From Pokkaliibacter sp. MBI-7 (GTDB taxonomy: Bacteria; Pseudomonadota; Gammaproteobacteria; Pseudomonadales; Balneatricaceae), in assembly GCF_029846635.1 (NCBI RefSeq), contig NZ_JARVTG010000001.1, positions 2,733,001-2,797,000 of the forward strand: a stretch of 64,000 nt of DNA, in the 5' to 3' direction. Each line of letters opens with the position of its first letter. Position 1 is the stretch's first letter. Of the stretch, positions 17,320-25,835 are shown one piece after another. The notes under the pieces were generated by a model that was given only the letters and a program-made list of their open reading frames with translations, had not been told where the DNA came from and did not search any database. Both the position numbers and the translations under genes were made by a program.

Positions 17320-20300
17320 CACTACCGCCGGTATTGCTACGGCAGACATCGCTGCCCCAGACGACTGCTGCTGTGGAGCCCACCACTTCACACCAGACAA
17401 AGGATGACAGCACCCCGACGCGGCTGCATCTGGATGGCAGGGTCGGGCGCCTGAAGCGGGCGCTGGAACAGGAAGTGGAGCGTCATGGTCACTATGATCA
17501 GGCACTCAGTCTGGAGTGGAGTGAGGGCGCGAGCATCGCCAAACGTCGCCGCCTGAATCTGGAAAAGGTACCGGGGGCGGAGCAGATGGCAGCCCAGTAT
17601 GGCCTGAGCTTTGCCAGCAAGGAGCCAGCGCCGCCGGGCAGTCTGCCACAACTGACGCTGGACCATGCAGGCAACGCCCAGTATCTGCGCAGCCACTTGC
17701 CGGATGAGCTGAAAGCCCAGTGCCAGCAGGCTTTTCAGGCCCGTTATGGCCAGCCGGCGCCCACGGCGGTGTATGTCAACGGCCCTCATACCGCTCTGGC
17801 GGTGTTGCAGGGCATTGGCGAAGCCAGCCTGAAGCAGGCGCCAGTGGCTTATCTCAAGCAGCATCTGCTACCCATTCATCCCGGGTTATTTGCCCTGCGC
17901 CTGCGGGCCGCGGATATGACGGTGGCTGAACAGCTGAGCGGTACCTATGGTGCTGTGCCGTCGGCTTATACCGTGGTGGCTGCGGCCGCTGGCCCGGCCC
18001 GTGCGGTTGTGGCTGACCCCAGAGTGGATAACCAGCAGCAGCTGCAGCAGTTGCGCGACAGCGGTGTCTGCCAGCGGTTGCAGCAACTCCCTGCCGGTCA
18101 CAGTCTGGCGGCGCTGGGTAAGGCCGCCGCTGCCCAGATTGAAGCGCTGTGTAGCGTGGTCGACGAACGCCAGTTAGCTGTCACTCATCGCCATAATCCG
18201 GTGCTGGCCGACGGGCTGCGCCATCTGCAGCGTACCGCCGACAGTCTGCCCAGCCTCAGCCATGACAGCCTGCTATTTGGTAATGGTTATGATCTGCTGC
18301 AGGAAGAACTGCAGGTCTGCCTCAGTGCCCTGCAACCCTATACGCTGGATGACTTCAAACAGGCCGCCCGGCCGCTACTGGGTGATACCGCGCTGCCTGC
18401 CGGTGTGGTCGCTGAAGTGCACCTGGTCGGTTCAGGGATGCAGGCGATCGCCACCAGTCTCCGGCTGGTGGAAAAAATGACCGGTACCCATGCTATTGAA
18501 GAAGCCGCTTCTGAACAGTCGGGCCTCACGCCGGTGTATTTCGAGGCGGAAACCCTGCCGCTCGACATGAATATGGAGATGGACGAGGGCCATGCCCTGC
18601 TGGCGACACTCAATCATTCCCTGCCTCCTGCGGCGGGTGAACAGCACTGGGGCGTAGACAGCGTGATTGACGCCGTGCGCGGGCGGCTGGCGGCGAACAG
18701 CGCAGCCGGTGAAACCACACCGCTGGTCCTGATTCTGGACAGCACTGTGGAGCGACGCGGTGATATGGATAAGCTGGTGGGGCAGATGAGCGACGCACTG
18801 GCGGATGGCCGCCTGCGAATGCTGGTGTGCAAAAGCTTTCAGAAGTTCGCCAACCTCTGCAGTGGCAAGGCCATGGCCGGTGCGATCGGTCTGATCAGCT
18901 GTGATGATACGCTGGGGCGTCAGACCCGGGGCTATCTGCGTCAGGTGGAGCAGGGCATGCAACGCATGACCAGCAACGACAGCCAGCTGCTGGTCAATAT
19001 GCTGCATTGTCGCGACAGCGAGTTTGCGCTGCTCGAGCGGGCCACCGGTAATGCCCGTTTTGTGGCGCAAACCCTGCTGCGCCCCGGGCGTGGACAGGAA
19101 GAGCTGCTGCAGCATGATGCCAGCCTGCCTTTTGTGGTGGTTTCCGGTGACCGGCCGGCGCTGACCCTGCAGCTGGGTACGGCCGCCACGGCGGAAATCC
19201 GGTTGCCCTGCAAGGACTACTTCAGCCAGGAACTGCTGCCGCAGCGTTCCAGCTTTGCTTTCAGTCATACCAGCATGGGCGTTATTCCCGGTGATGATGA
19301 GGCCGGGGAGGCGGATCGTTATCGTTTTTCCCTTGGTCAGGAAAGCCATGCCGAGCTGGCGGAGCGCTTTTTCATGCCGGGTCTGCTGTTACAGAAAGCC
19401 TCTACCAGCTGGAGCTATCAGCATACCCATCAGCTGGTACAGCAACTGACCGATATGGCGGTCAGTATGGCCAGCGGCCGGGGGAGTGCGGCTGGCCGTC
19501 AGCCATCTACTGCCATACCGCTGCTGCAGAAGCTGCTGCTCTGCGCGCGGCTGGAGCGGCCGCCGGTGGAGGATCAGGCACGTCTGCAGGACGCGCCCGG
19601 TGTATTGCGCCAACAGCAGCAACAGGACCGGCCCCGGCCATTCTTCCTGAATAAGATCGTCTCTGCCGTTAACTTTATGGGCGAGGCCATGCTGCGCCAC
19701 AGCCGGCCGGAAGACTGGCAGAACCCCGGGCCTGCCCGGCAGGCGGTAGATCATTTGTTAGCCAGTCTGCTGCAGTCGGGCATGCCCGGCGTATCCCGTG
19801 CCGGACGGGCCCGGGTGGTCGAACAGCAGGCATTCCTCTGTCAGGCAGATATGGCCAGCAATGATACCGAACAGCAACAGCGTGGCCTGCGCACACTGGC
19901 CGCCAGTTGTGCCCGCATCCCCGCGCTGCCCGGTCGCAGCGCTTATCTGGTCAGTATTCCCGATGCTGTTTTTGCTCAGGCCAGCCGTACCGATCAGGGC
20001 CGGGTGCTGGATGCCCTGCTGACCCCGCTGGATGCGGCCAGCCAGCTGGCGGCGGTAGACAAGCTGCTGCAGGGCCAGCAGTGGCAGCTGGCCAGTGCCT
20101 GTCTGGAGCAGCTTGAACGACGATCATCGGCACCGATGGCCAGTACGACCAGCACAGCGGACAGCAGCCCTGCGGCCACGCGGGCCACTGCGCTGCGCTC
20201 GCGGTTACAGGAGCAGCTGTTACAGCAGCGCCTGCAGTCGCAACCTGCTGTCACTGCGCAGCCCGCTGCCGCCGACGTCCAGAGTGCGGCGGCGGCCAGC

Positions 20301-20336
20301 CCGACGGCAACCGCAGCCCGCCCTGAACGGGCCTGA
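17316..20336 (+). CDS. Large uncharacterised protein with a PLP fold-type-I-like core (paralog 2)
   Basis: 1006 residues, full-length paralog of the preceding protein and translationally coupled to it (ATGA; GGAG at 17304-17307). Similarity is visible from end to end: GAEQMAAQYGLS near residue 87, HNPVLADGL and LPSLSHDSLLFGNGY (293-325), and LNKIVSAVNFMGE (778-790). The putative PLP landmarks keep their order and spacing: GSGMQAI (372-378), Asp475 in LILDSTVE, Lys510 in KSFQKF, NDSQLL (554-559), Arg670 in YRFSLGQES. The last 70 residues are a low-complexity Ala/Ser/Thr/Gln/Pro tail absent from paralog 1. Function unknown; retention of both sets of key residues argues that both copies are under selection. 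Confidence 0.85.
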   Translation: MTLPPVLLRQTSLPQTTAAVEPTTSHQTKDDSTPTRLHLDGRVGRLKRALEQEVERHGHYDQALSLEWSEGASIAKRRRLNLEKVPGAEQMAAQYGLSFASKEPAPPGSLPQLTLDHAGNAQYLRSHLPDELKAQCQQAFQARYGQPAPTAVYVNGPHTALAVLQGIGEASLKQAPVAYLKQHLLPIHPGLFALRLRAADMTVAEQLSGTYGAVPSAYTVVAAAAGPARAVVADPRVDNQQQLQQLRDSGVCQRLQQLPAGHSLAALGKAAAAQIEALCSVVDERQLAVTHRHNPVLADGLRHLQRTADSLPSLSHDSLLFGNGYDLLQEELQVCLSALQPYTLDDFKQAARPLLGDTALPAGVVAEVHLVGSGMQAIATSLRLVEKMTGTHAIEEAASEQSGLTPVYFEAETLPLDMNMEMDEGHALLATLNHSLPPAAGEQHWGVDSVIDAVRGRLAANSAAGETTPLVLILDSTVERRGDMDKLVGQMSDALADGRLRMLVCKSFQKFANLCSGKAMAGAIGLISCDDTLGRQTRGYLRQVEQGMQRMTSNDSQLLVNMLHCRDSEFALLERATGNARFVAQTLLRPGRGQEELLQHDASLPFVVVSGDRPALTLQLGTAATAEIRLPCKDYFSQELLPQRSSFAFSHTSMGVIPGDDEAGEADRYRFSLGQESHAELAERFFMPGLLLQKASTSWSYQHTHQLVQQLTDMAVSMASGRGSAAGRQPSTAIPLLQKLLLCARLERPPVEDQARLQDAPGVLRQQQQQDRPRPFFLNKIVSAVNFMGEAMLRHSRPEDWQNPGPARQAVDHLLASLLQSGMPGVSRAGRARVVEQQAFLCQADMASNDTEQQQRGLRTLAASCARIPALPGRSAYLVSIPDAVFAQASRTDQGRVLDALLTPLDAASQLAAVDKLLQGQQWQLASACLEQLERRSSAPMASTTSTADSSPAATRATALRSRLQEQLLQQRLQSQPAVTAQPAAADVQSAAAASPTATAARPERA

Positions 20337-20365
20337 AACGGCAGATCGTCAGCGTGATTCCGCAC

Positions 20366-20379
20366 GCCTGCCGGCAGGC
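20366..20379. repeat. 14-bp perfect palindrome after the large-paralog pair
   Basis: GCCTGCCGGCAGGC, 30 bases after the stop of the second large gene and 60 bases before the FMN reductase gene. No T tract follows, so it is not a standard terminator; it could be a hairpin or a protein site. Confidence 0.4.
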
Positions 20380-20439
20380 TGTTAGACTGCCGGGATGGGG
20401 GAGGCCGACCACGGCTCCCGCTGAGCAAGGATCACACGG

Positions 20440-20970
20440 ATGTCTGGTATTCGCTTACTCGCCCTGTCCGGCAGCCTGCGCCGCCAGTCTTACAATACCG
20501 CCGTGCTGACCACCCTGGCGGAGCTGGCCCCGTCCACAGTCAGGGTGGATTTCCCCGGCCTCGGGCAACTGCCGCTGTTCAATCCTGATGAAGAGGGCCT
20601 GCACCCTCAGGTAGTAGCGCTGGAGGCGCAGATTGCCGCTGCTGACGGCCTGCTGATTGCCAGCCCTGAATACGCCCACGGCATCAGCGGAGTGCTGAAA
20701 AACGCCCTCGACTGGCTGGTCGGCGGTGCCGGCTTTGTCGATAAACCCATCGCTCTGTTTAACACCTCTCCCCGAGCCAGCCATGCGCAGGCGGCGTTGC
20801 GCGACGTGCTGACCACTATGTCCGGGCAGATCGTTGAGCGTGCCTGCGTCACCCTGCCGCTGCTCGGCACCCAGGCTGATCCCGTCGTTATCTGCGCTCA
20901 GCCGGACTGGGCGCAGGCGTTGCGCAGCTCGCTGCGGGAAATGGTGCTGGTGATTAATTCCCGTCGATAA
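20440..20970 (+). CDS. NADPH-dependent FMN reductase family protein
   Basis: Flavodoxin-fold oxidoreductase (176 residues) of the ChrR/YieF/azoreductase group. The FMN phosphate loop GSLRRQSYN sits at residues 11-19, and SPEYAHGISGVLKNALDW at 75-92 is the family signature. Such enzymes reduce quinones, chromate or azo compounds with NAD(P)H in the cytosol. AAGGA precedes the ATG. It stands alone between the large-paralog pair and an acetyltransferase gene. Confidence 0.92.
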   Translation: MSGIRLLALSGSLRRQSYNTAVLTTLAELAPSTVRVDFPGLGQLPLFNPDEEGLHPQVVALEAQIAAADGLLIASPEYAHGISGVLKNALDWLVGGAGFVDKPIALFNTSPRASHAQAALRDVLTTMSGQIVERACVTLPLLGTQADPVVICAQPDWAQALRSSLREMVLVINSRR

Positions 20971-21084
20971 CACGTGCTGCCTGGCGCAAGGTACGGCAAT
21001 GTGCTGGATGTCACCGGACAGGGATATTGGTAAGGATGCTGCAAGTATTTCTGGCTAACCCCAACGACCAAGGGAGCACTCACC

Positions 21085-21594
21085 ATGCAGATTCAACGCT
21101 TAGGCCCGCAGTGGGCAGAGGCATACCGCAGTCTGATGCTGCACGCCTACGGTGCTCACCCCGATGCCTTCACTTCGACCGTCGCCGAGCGCAGCCGCCT
21201 GCCGTTGTCCTGGTGGCAGTTACGGCTGGATGACCGTGCCGATGCGCAGGAGCAGGTCTGGGGTGCGGTGGAGGGCAGTGAGCTGCTGGGCGTGGCGGGG
21301 GTGAGCTTCAATCCGCGGCAGAAGGTGGCGCACAAGGCGCACTTGTTTGGAATGTATGTGCATCCACAACGGCGCCAGCAGGGGGCAGGCAAGCTGCTGG
21401 TCGAGGCCATTCTGGCGGCGGCACGCCAGCATCCGGGGGTATTGCTGGTGCAGCTGACGGTCACCGAAGGCAATCACGCCGCGGAAAAGCTCTATCAGCG
21501 CTGCGGCTTCAAGGCCTTCGGCGTGGAGCCCTTTGCCGTCTCCAATGGCAACGGCTTTGTCAGCAAGGTGCATATGTGGTGTGAGGTGGGATGA
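21085..21594 (+). CDS. GNAT-family N-acetyltransferase
   Basis: 169 residues. The acetyl-CoA binding core is LFGMYVHPQRRQQGAGKLLVEAIL (motif A with the R/Q-x-x-G-x-G/A pattern at QRRQQGAG) followed by NHAAEKLYQRCGFKAFG (motif B). The substrate is unknown. AGGGAG lies 8 bases before the ATG. Short intergenic gaps on both sides, but no clear operon partner. Confidence 0.9.
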   Translation: MQIQRLGPQWAEAYRSLMLHAYGAHPDAFTSTVAERSRLPLSWWQLRLDDRADAQEQVWGAVEGSELLGVAGVSFNPRQKVAHKAHLFGMYVHPQRRQQGAGKLLVEAILAAARQHPGVLLVQLTVTEGNHAAEKLYQRCGFKAFGVEPFAVSNGNGFVSKVHMWCEVG

Positions 21595-21665
21595 GCTGAG
21601 TAAGAGAGGCGGCAGCAGCGACAACAATCATGGAACTTCAAGTCACTATGGAAGGATTACCAGTA

Positions 21666-22223
21666 ATGGATAAACAGATAACGGCAATATCGAAATACTT
21701 CAGCTATGTGCTGCGGCACCAGCCTGATGCCATCGGGCTACAGCTGGACGAGCAGGGTTGGGCCGTAATCGACGAGCTGATAGCTAAAACAAAAGAGTAT
21801 CCACTCACGGCAGAAATCGTCAGGCTGGTGGTGGAGACCAATGACAAACAGCGCTTTGGCCTCAGTGCTGATGGTATGCGGATTCGGGCGAATCAGGGGC
21901 ATTCGATCGAGGTAGATCTTGCCCTGCCTGTGCTCACGCCTCCAGCGGTTCTCTATCACGGCACTGCTGAACGATTTCTTCCGTCCATTCTGGCTACGGG
22001 GTTACACAAGCAGCAGCGCCATCATGTTCATTTGACGGAGTCGGTCATCGTTGCGAAAGCAGTCGGAGGGCGCTATGGCAAACCGGTGGTGTTGCAGGTG
22101 AATAGCGCAGCCATGCATGCCGCGGGCATCCCGTTCTATTGCTCTGCCAATAAGGTCTGGCTGGTAGAGCACGTTGCAACTGAATACCTGCATCTGGATG
22201 CTACACCAGCGCAACCCCTTTGA
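21666..22223 (+). CDS. kptA: RNA 2'-phosphotransferase (KptA/Tpt1)
   Basis: 185 residues. Transfers the 2'-phosphate of a spliced RNA junction to NAD+, giving ADP-ribose 1''-2'' cyclic phosphate. Family landmarks in order: ISKYFSYVLRHQPDAIGL, DEQGW, NDKQRFGLS, IRANQGHS (catalytic R-x-x-x-G-H), YHGT, HHVHLT, GGRYGKPVVL and FYCSANKVWL. ATG 21666 has AAGGA at correct spacing and matches usual starts; an upstream ATG at 21630 lacks one. Its last 23 bases overlap the convergent modC. Bacterial KptA has no known native tRNA-splicing substrate. Confidence 0.95.
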   Translation: MDKQITAISKYFSYVLRHQPDAIGLQLDEQGWAVIDELIAKTKEYPLTAEIVRLVVETNDKQRFGLSADGMRIRANQGHSIEVDLALPVLTPPAVLYHGTAERFLPSILATGLHKQQRHHVHLTESVIVAKAVGGRYGKPVVLQVNSAAMHAAGIPFYCSANKVWLVEHVATEYLHLDATPAQPL

Positions 22224-23262
22224 TCTGCGCGTACACCTGCTGGCCCGGTTGCAGTGCCAGCTGCCAGGCGGATAGCTGGGTGATGCGTGCCAGTAGCTGC
22301 TGATGGCCCAGATTGAGACGTACCAGCGCGTAAGTCTGGCCATTGTTGTGCAGGGCATCGATCTGACAGGGCAGGATGTTAAGAATGCTGCTGTCGCGCG
22401 GGCGCTCCAGCGTCAGGCTGACATCTCGGGCAAGAATCTGTACCCGCACCGGGCTGCCGTTGCGATGCTGCAATTGTGGCAGGAACAGGTCGATATCATC
22501 ACAGCGCACCCGGCTCAGGCCAAAACCGGCTTCCTGCTCGGTGACGACTCCCTGCAGCAGGGATTCGGCATCGTGACGCTGGCTCAGAGGCAGGTCGAGA
22601 CGGGTCAGCAACTGAGCGGGAACGCCACTGGCGAGCACCCTGCCTTGTTGTAGCAGAAGCAGATGGCTGGCCAGTCTGGCGACTTCATGGGGGGCATGGG
22701 TGACGTACAGGCAGGGCAGCCGGAACTCATCGACCACCTGCTGCAGATAGCCCATCAGTTGCTCCTTGGCTTCATGATCCAGTGCCGCCAGCGGCTCATC
22801 GCAGAGCAGCAGCCGCGGGCTGGTCAGCAGTGCTCGCGCCAGTGCGACGCGCTGCCGTTCACCGCCAGACAGATGGGCTGGCTGGCGTGCTAACAGGTGG
22901 CCGATGCCCGTCGCTTCGACCGCCGCCTCCAGCGCTATGCGCCGCTCTTCAACGGCAATGCGCCGATAGCCATAGCGCAGATTGCCCGCCACGCTGAGAT
23001 GGGGGAATAGCCCCGCTTCCTGAAACACATAGCCAATCGGCCGCTGCCAGCTCGGCATACACTGGTTCTGATCCTGCCAGCACTGGCCGCCCAGACTGAA
23101 CTGGCCGTAATCGGCCTGCTGCAGCCCGGCGATACAGCGCAGCAGGGTCGTTTTGCCGCAACCGGACGGGCCGAACAGTGCACTGATACCGGTGGCAGGC
23201 AGTTCAAAGCGGGCATCCAGCTGAAAATCGCCCAGACGGTGCTGATAGTGGCCACTGATCAT
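22201..23262 (-). CDS. modC: Molybdate ABC transporter ATP-binding protein
   Basis: Cytoplasmic ATPase of the molybdate importer (353 residues). Walker A GPSGCGKTT, Q-loop FQEAG, signature LSGGERQR, Walker B LLLCDEPLAAL and the switch histidine in VTHAPHE are all present. The C-terminal 65 residues (SSILNILPCQIDALH onward) form the molybdate-binding Mop-type domain that distinguishes ModC from other ABC ATPases. Start overlaps the modB stop (ATGA). The 3' end overlaps kptA by 23 bases. Confidence 0.96.
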   Translation of the reverse strand: MISGHYQHRLGDFQLDARFELPATGISALFGPSGCGKTTLLRCIAGLQQADYGQFSLGGQCWQDQNQCMPSWQRPIGYVFQEAGLFPHLSVAGNLRYGYRRIAVEERRIALEAAVEATGIGHLLARQPAHLSGGERQRVALARALLTSPRLLLCDEPLAALDHEAKEQLMGYLQQVVDEFRLPCLYVTHAPHEVARLASHLLLLQQGRVLASGVPAQLLTRLDLPLSQRHDAESLLQGVVTEQEAGFGLSRVRCDDIDLFLPQLQHRNGSPVRVQILARDVSLTLERPRDSSILNILPCQIDALHNNGQTYALVRLNLGHQQLLARITQLSAWQLALQPGQQVYAQIKGVALV

Positions 23263-23951
23263 GTCGGATGGCGCTCATGGCCGGGGCTGAGCTGGCGGTT
23301 CAGCCGGTACAGCAGCCACAGCACGACAAAGGAAAACACCAGCATCAGTGCTGAAATCAGGTGCGCCGAGGCGTAATCCAGACTTTCCATGTAGTCGTAG
23401 ATGGCAACCGACACCACCTTGGTCTGGCCGGGAATATTACCGCCAATCATCAGCACCACGCCGAATTCGCCCAGCGTGTGGGCAAAGCCCAGCACAGCCG
23501 CGGTGATCAGCCCCGGTCGTGCCAGTGGCAGGGCGACGGTAAAGAAGGCGTCCAGCGGTGAGGCACGCAGGCTGTAGGCCACTTCCATGGGCCGCTGACC
23601 CATGGCGGTGAAGGCGTTCTGAATGGGCTGGACGACAAAGGGCATGGAATAGAGGGTGGAGGCGACCACCAGTCCGGTGAAACTGAACGGCAGCAGCCCC
23701 AGCCCCAGTGCCTGCGTCAGCTGACCGACCGGGCCGTGCGGGCCGAGCAGCAGCAACAGGTAGAACCCCAGCACCGTGGGCGGCAGCACCAGTGGCAGCG
23801 CCACCAGTGCCTCAATTACCGGTTTGATACGCCAGCGCGTACGCGACAGCCACCATGCCAGTGGGGTGCCGATCAGCAACAGCAGCAGGGTGGTGATCGA
23901 GGCCAGTTCCAGCGTCAGCCAGATCGGTTGCCAGTTGAGGGTAGCCAGCAT
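23259..23951 (-). CDS. modB: Molybdate ABC transporter permease
   Basis: Inner-membrane permease (230 residues, five to six membrane segments). The cytoplasmic EAA loop that docks ModC is AYSLRASPLDAFFTVALPLARPG, and LPLVLPPTVLGFYLL is characteristic of ModB. It overlaps modC by four bases and follows modA after 25 bases. Confidence 0.96.
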   Translation of the reverse strand: MLATLNWQPIWLTLELASITTLLLLLIGTPLAWWLSRTRWRIKPVIEALVALPLVLPPTVLGFYLLLLLGPHGPVGQLTQALGLGLLPFSFTGLVVASTLYSMPFVVQPIQNAFTAMGQRPMEVAYSLRASPLDAFFTVALPLARPGLITAAVLGFAHTLGEFGVVLMIGGNIPGQTKVVSVAIYDYMESLDYASAHLISALMLVFSFVVLWLLYRLNRQLSPGHERHPT

Positions 23952-23976
23952 GGCGTCAGTGCTTTCCGTCCGCTAC

Positions 23977-24720
23977 TCAGTTCAGCTCGTAACCTGCGGC
24001 ACGGATGATGGCTTTGGCCTCATCACTCTTCAGGTAATCGATAAAGTCTTTAGCCGCCTGATTGTCAGCGCCATGACTGAGTAGCACCGCGTCCTGCAGG
24101 ATGGGCTGATAGTCGCTGGCGGGAATGGCGAGGTAGTGGCCAGCCTGTTTGCCGTCTTTCACCTGTGACAGGGCGACGAAGCCCATGTCGGCATTGCCGG
24201 TGGCGATAAACTGGTAGGTCTGGCTGATGTTGTCACCCTGTACCAGTCGTGGCTGCAGATTGTCCCACAGGTGCAGGTGTTGCAGGGTCTGCTGGGCGGC
24301 CAGTCCATAGGGCGCGGTTTTGGGGTTGCCGATGGCCAGATGGGCATAGTCGGCCTGCAGCGCGGTGGCCAGATCATCACTGCTGAAAGGTTGCAGGCTC
24401 CACAATGCCAGCTGCCCCTGGGCATAGGTGAACTGACTGCCCCTGACGGCCAGCCCGTCCTGCTCGGCTTTGGCCGGGCGTTCGTTATCGGCGGCGAGGA
24501 AGACGTCGAACGGCGCGCCGTTACTGATCTGGGTGTAGAGCTTGCCGGTGGAGCCGTAGCTCACGTCCAGCTGGTGCTGGCCGCGGGCCTCAAACTTCTG
24601 TTCCAGTGTCTGCATGACGCCAGTGAAGTTGGCGGCCACAGCGATATTGGCCTGATCGGCATGGGCTGCGGCGGCAAAGGTCGTCAGTGTCAGTAGCAGG
24701 GTAGAGACGGCGCGGTTCAT
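23977..24720 (-). CDS. modA: Molybdate-binding periplasmic protein
   Basis: Periplasmic binding protein (247 residues) with a Sec signal peptide (MNRAVSTLLLTLTTFAAAAHA, likely cut after Ala-His-Ala). The mature start ANIAVAANFTGVMQTLEQKF and the oxyanion-site segments YGSTGKLYTQI and APFDVFLAADNERP are diagnostic of ModA. It sits between modE and modB in the order E-A-B-C. Confidence 0.96.
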   Translation of the reverse strand: MNRAVSTLLLTLTTFAAAAHADQANIAVAANFTGVMQTLEQKFEARGQHQLDVSYGSTGKLYTQISNGAPFDVFLAADNERPAKAEQDGLAVRGSQFTYAQGQLALWSLQPFSSDDLATALQADYAHLAIGNPKTAPYGLAAQQTLQHLHLWDNLQPRLVQGDNISQTYQFIATGNADMGFVALSQVKDGKQAGHYLAIPASDYQPILQDAVLLSHGADNQAAKDFIDYLKSDEAKAIIRAAGYELN

Positions 24721-24754
24721 GGCAGAGAGCTTCCTTGAAAAGCTGAAGGGAATG

Positions 24755-25561
24755 TTACAGGCCGGTGGCCAGCAGAATATGGGACGGGTTGATCCACGCC
24801 TGCACCCGGCTGCCGGGAACCAGTTCCAGCTGCGGCAGGGCGGACAGCGGGATGATTGCGGTCAGGCTGCGACCTCCGTCGAGGCTCAGACTGACTTCGG
24901 CATTGACGGCGCCGGGCAGCAGCTGGCTGACCTCGCCGTGCAGGCAGTTTTGCGCACTGCTGCGTATCGCATCGTCACCGGCCACCAGCGTGACCCAGCT
25001 GGCCTTGATCAGCGCCACCACTTCACTGCCTGCCTGCAGAGCCATGGCTTCGGCACTGGCACGGGTGATCTGAACGCAGAGGCGATCAGCCCCACCGATA
25101 TCGAGCAGCAGGTCAGAATTGACGGCGCCGTGCTGTATCGACACGACCGTGCCCAGCAGCTGGTTACGGGCACTGGTGCGCATGGTCATCATCCTCAGGC
25201 TGTGACGGAGTTGTTCAGGATTACCGAGCAGGCCGCTGGTATCAGCCAGTAGCTGATCGTAGGCCTGCTGCAGGCGGTCAAGGCTGTGCAGCATCTGTCT
25301 GCCGTGCTCGGTCAGACGGGTGCCGCCGCCCTGTTTGCCACCGGTACTGCGCAGTACCAGCGGTTGTGGCGATAAGTTGTTGATGGTGTCGACCCAGTCC
25401 CAGGCAGTCTTGTAACTGATACCGACCGCCCTGGCCGCCGCATTGATCGAACCGCACTGGTCAATGGCATGCAGCAACTGCAGGCGTTGTGCTTCGACAA
25501 TACCTTGCTGACCATCGTGCAGCTGCAACCGGGCCTGTACCTGCAGGGAGGAGTCGGACAT
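24755..25561 (-). CDS. modE: Molybdate-responsive regulator ModE
   Basis: 268 residues. N-terminal winged helix (IDQCGSINAAARAVGISYKTAWDWVDTINNLS) and the GGKQGGGTRLTEHG segment identify ModE; two C-terminal Mop-like domains (about 130-195 and 200-268) bind molybdate. ModE with bound molybdate represses mod operons. It is the first gene of this operon, unlike E. coli where modE is divergent, so binding at the adjacent operator should be autoregulatory. Confidence 0.95.
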   Translation of the reverse strand: MSDSSLQVQARLQLHDGQQGIVEAQRLQLLHAIDQCGSINAAARAVGISYKTAWDWVDTINNLSPQPLVLRSTGGKQGGGTRLTEHGRQMLHSLDRLQQAYDQLLADTSGLLGNPEQLRHSLRMMTMRTSARNQLLGTVVSIQHGAVNSDLLLDIGGADRLCVQITRASAEAMALQAGSEVVALIKASWVTLVAGDDAIRSSAQNCLHGEVSQLLPGAVNAEVSLSLDGGRSLTAIIPLSALPQLELVPGSRVQAWINPSHILLATGL

Positions 25562-25585
25562 CGTTATTACCTTGGTTATATAACG
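25561..25585 (-). promoter_or_regulatory. ModE-like operator at the modE start
   Basis: An inverted repeat, CGTTATTA (25562-25569) then seven bases then TATATAACG (25577-25585), resembles the known ModE box (half-site TATAACG with TATATA arms). It abuts the modE start codon and covers its ribosome site and leader, so ModE-molybdate could block both promoter and translation-start region of modEABC. Confidence 0.75.
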
Positions 25586-25835
25586 CTGCCGTTTTTACCA
25601 TGATGTGTCGTATTCAACAAGCCGTGATCAGCGTGACGGGGAGGCTGCTGCGGAGTAAATGGCAAAACCGGCAGCTGAGCAGCAGGCTGCCGGGCGCATA
25701 GGAAGGCGTCTTTGCGGATCAGGTCAAGAACTCGTCAATGTATACGAAAGTTAACCAATTAGCCGCGGAAAGCCCCTTGAAACAGTAGGGCTGCCCCCCT
25801 TTAATGGACGATGTCTGTTTAAGAGAGATGTCTAA
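25586..25835. promoter_or_regulatory. Intergenic region between modE and siaA
   Basis: 250 bp between divergent operons. It contains an 8-bp stem (CCGGCAGC 25668-25675 with GCTGCCGG 25686-25693) without a T tract, and an AT-rich stretch near 25735-25765 that probably carries the siaA promoter. Confidence 0.4.
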
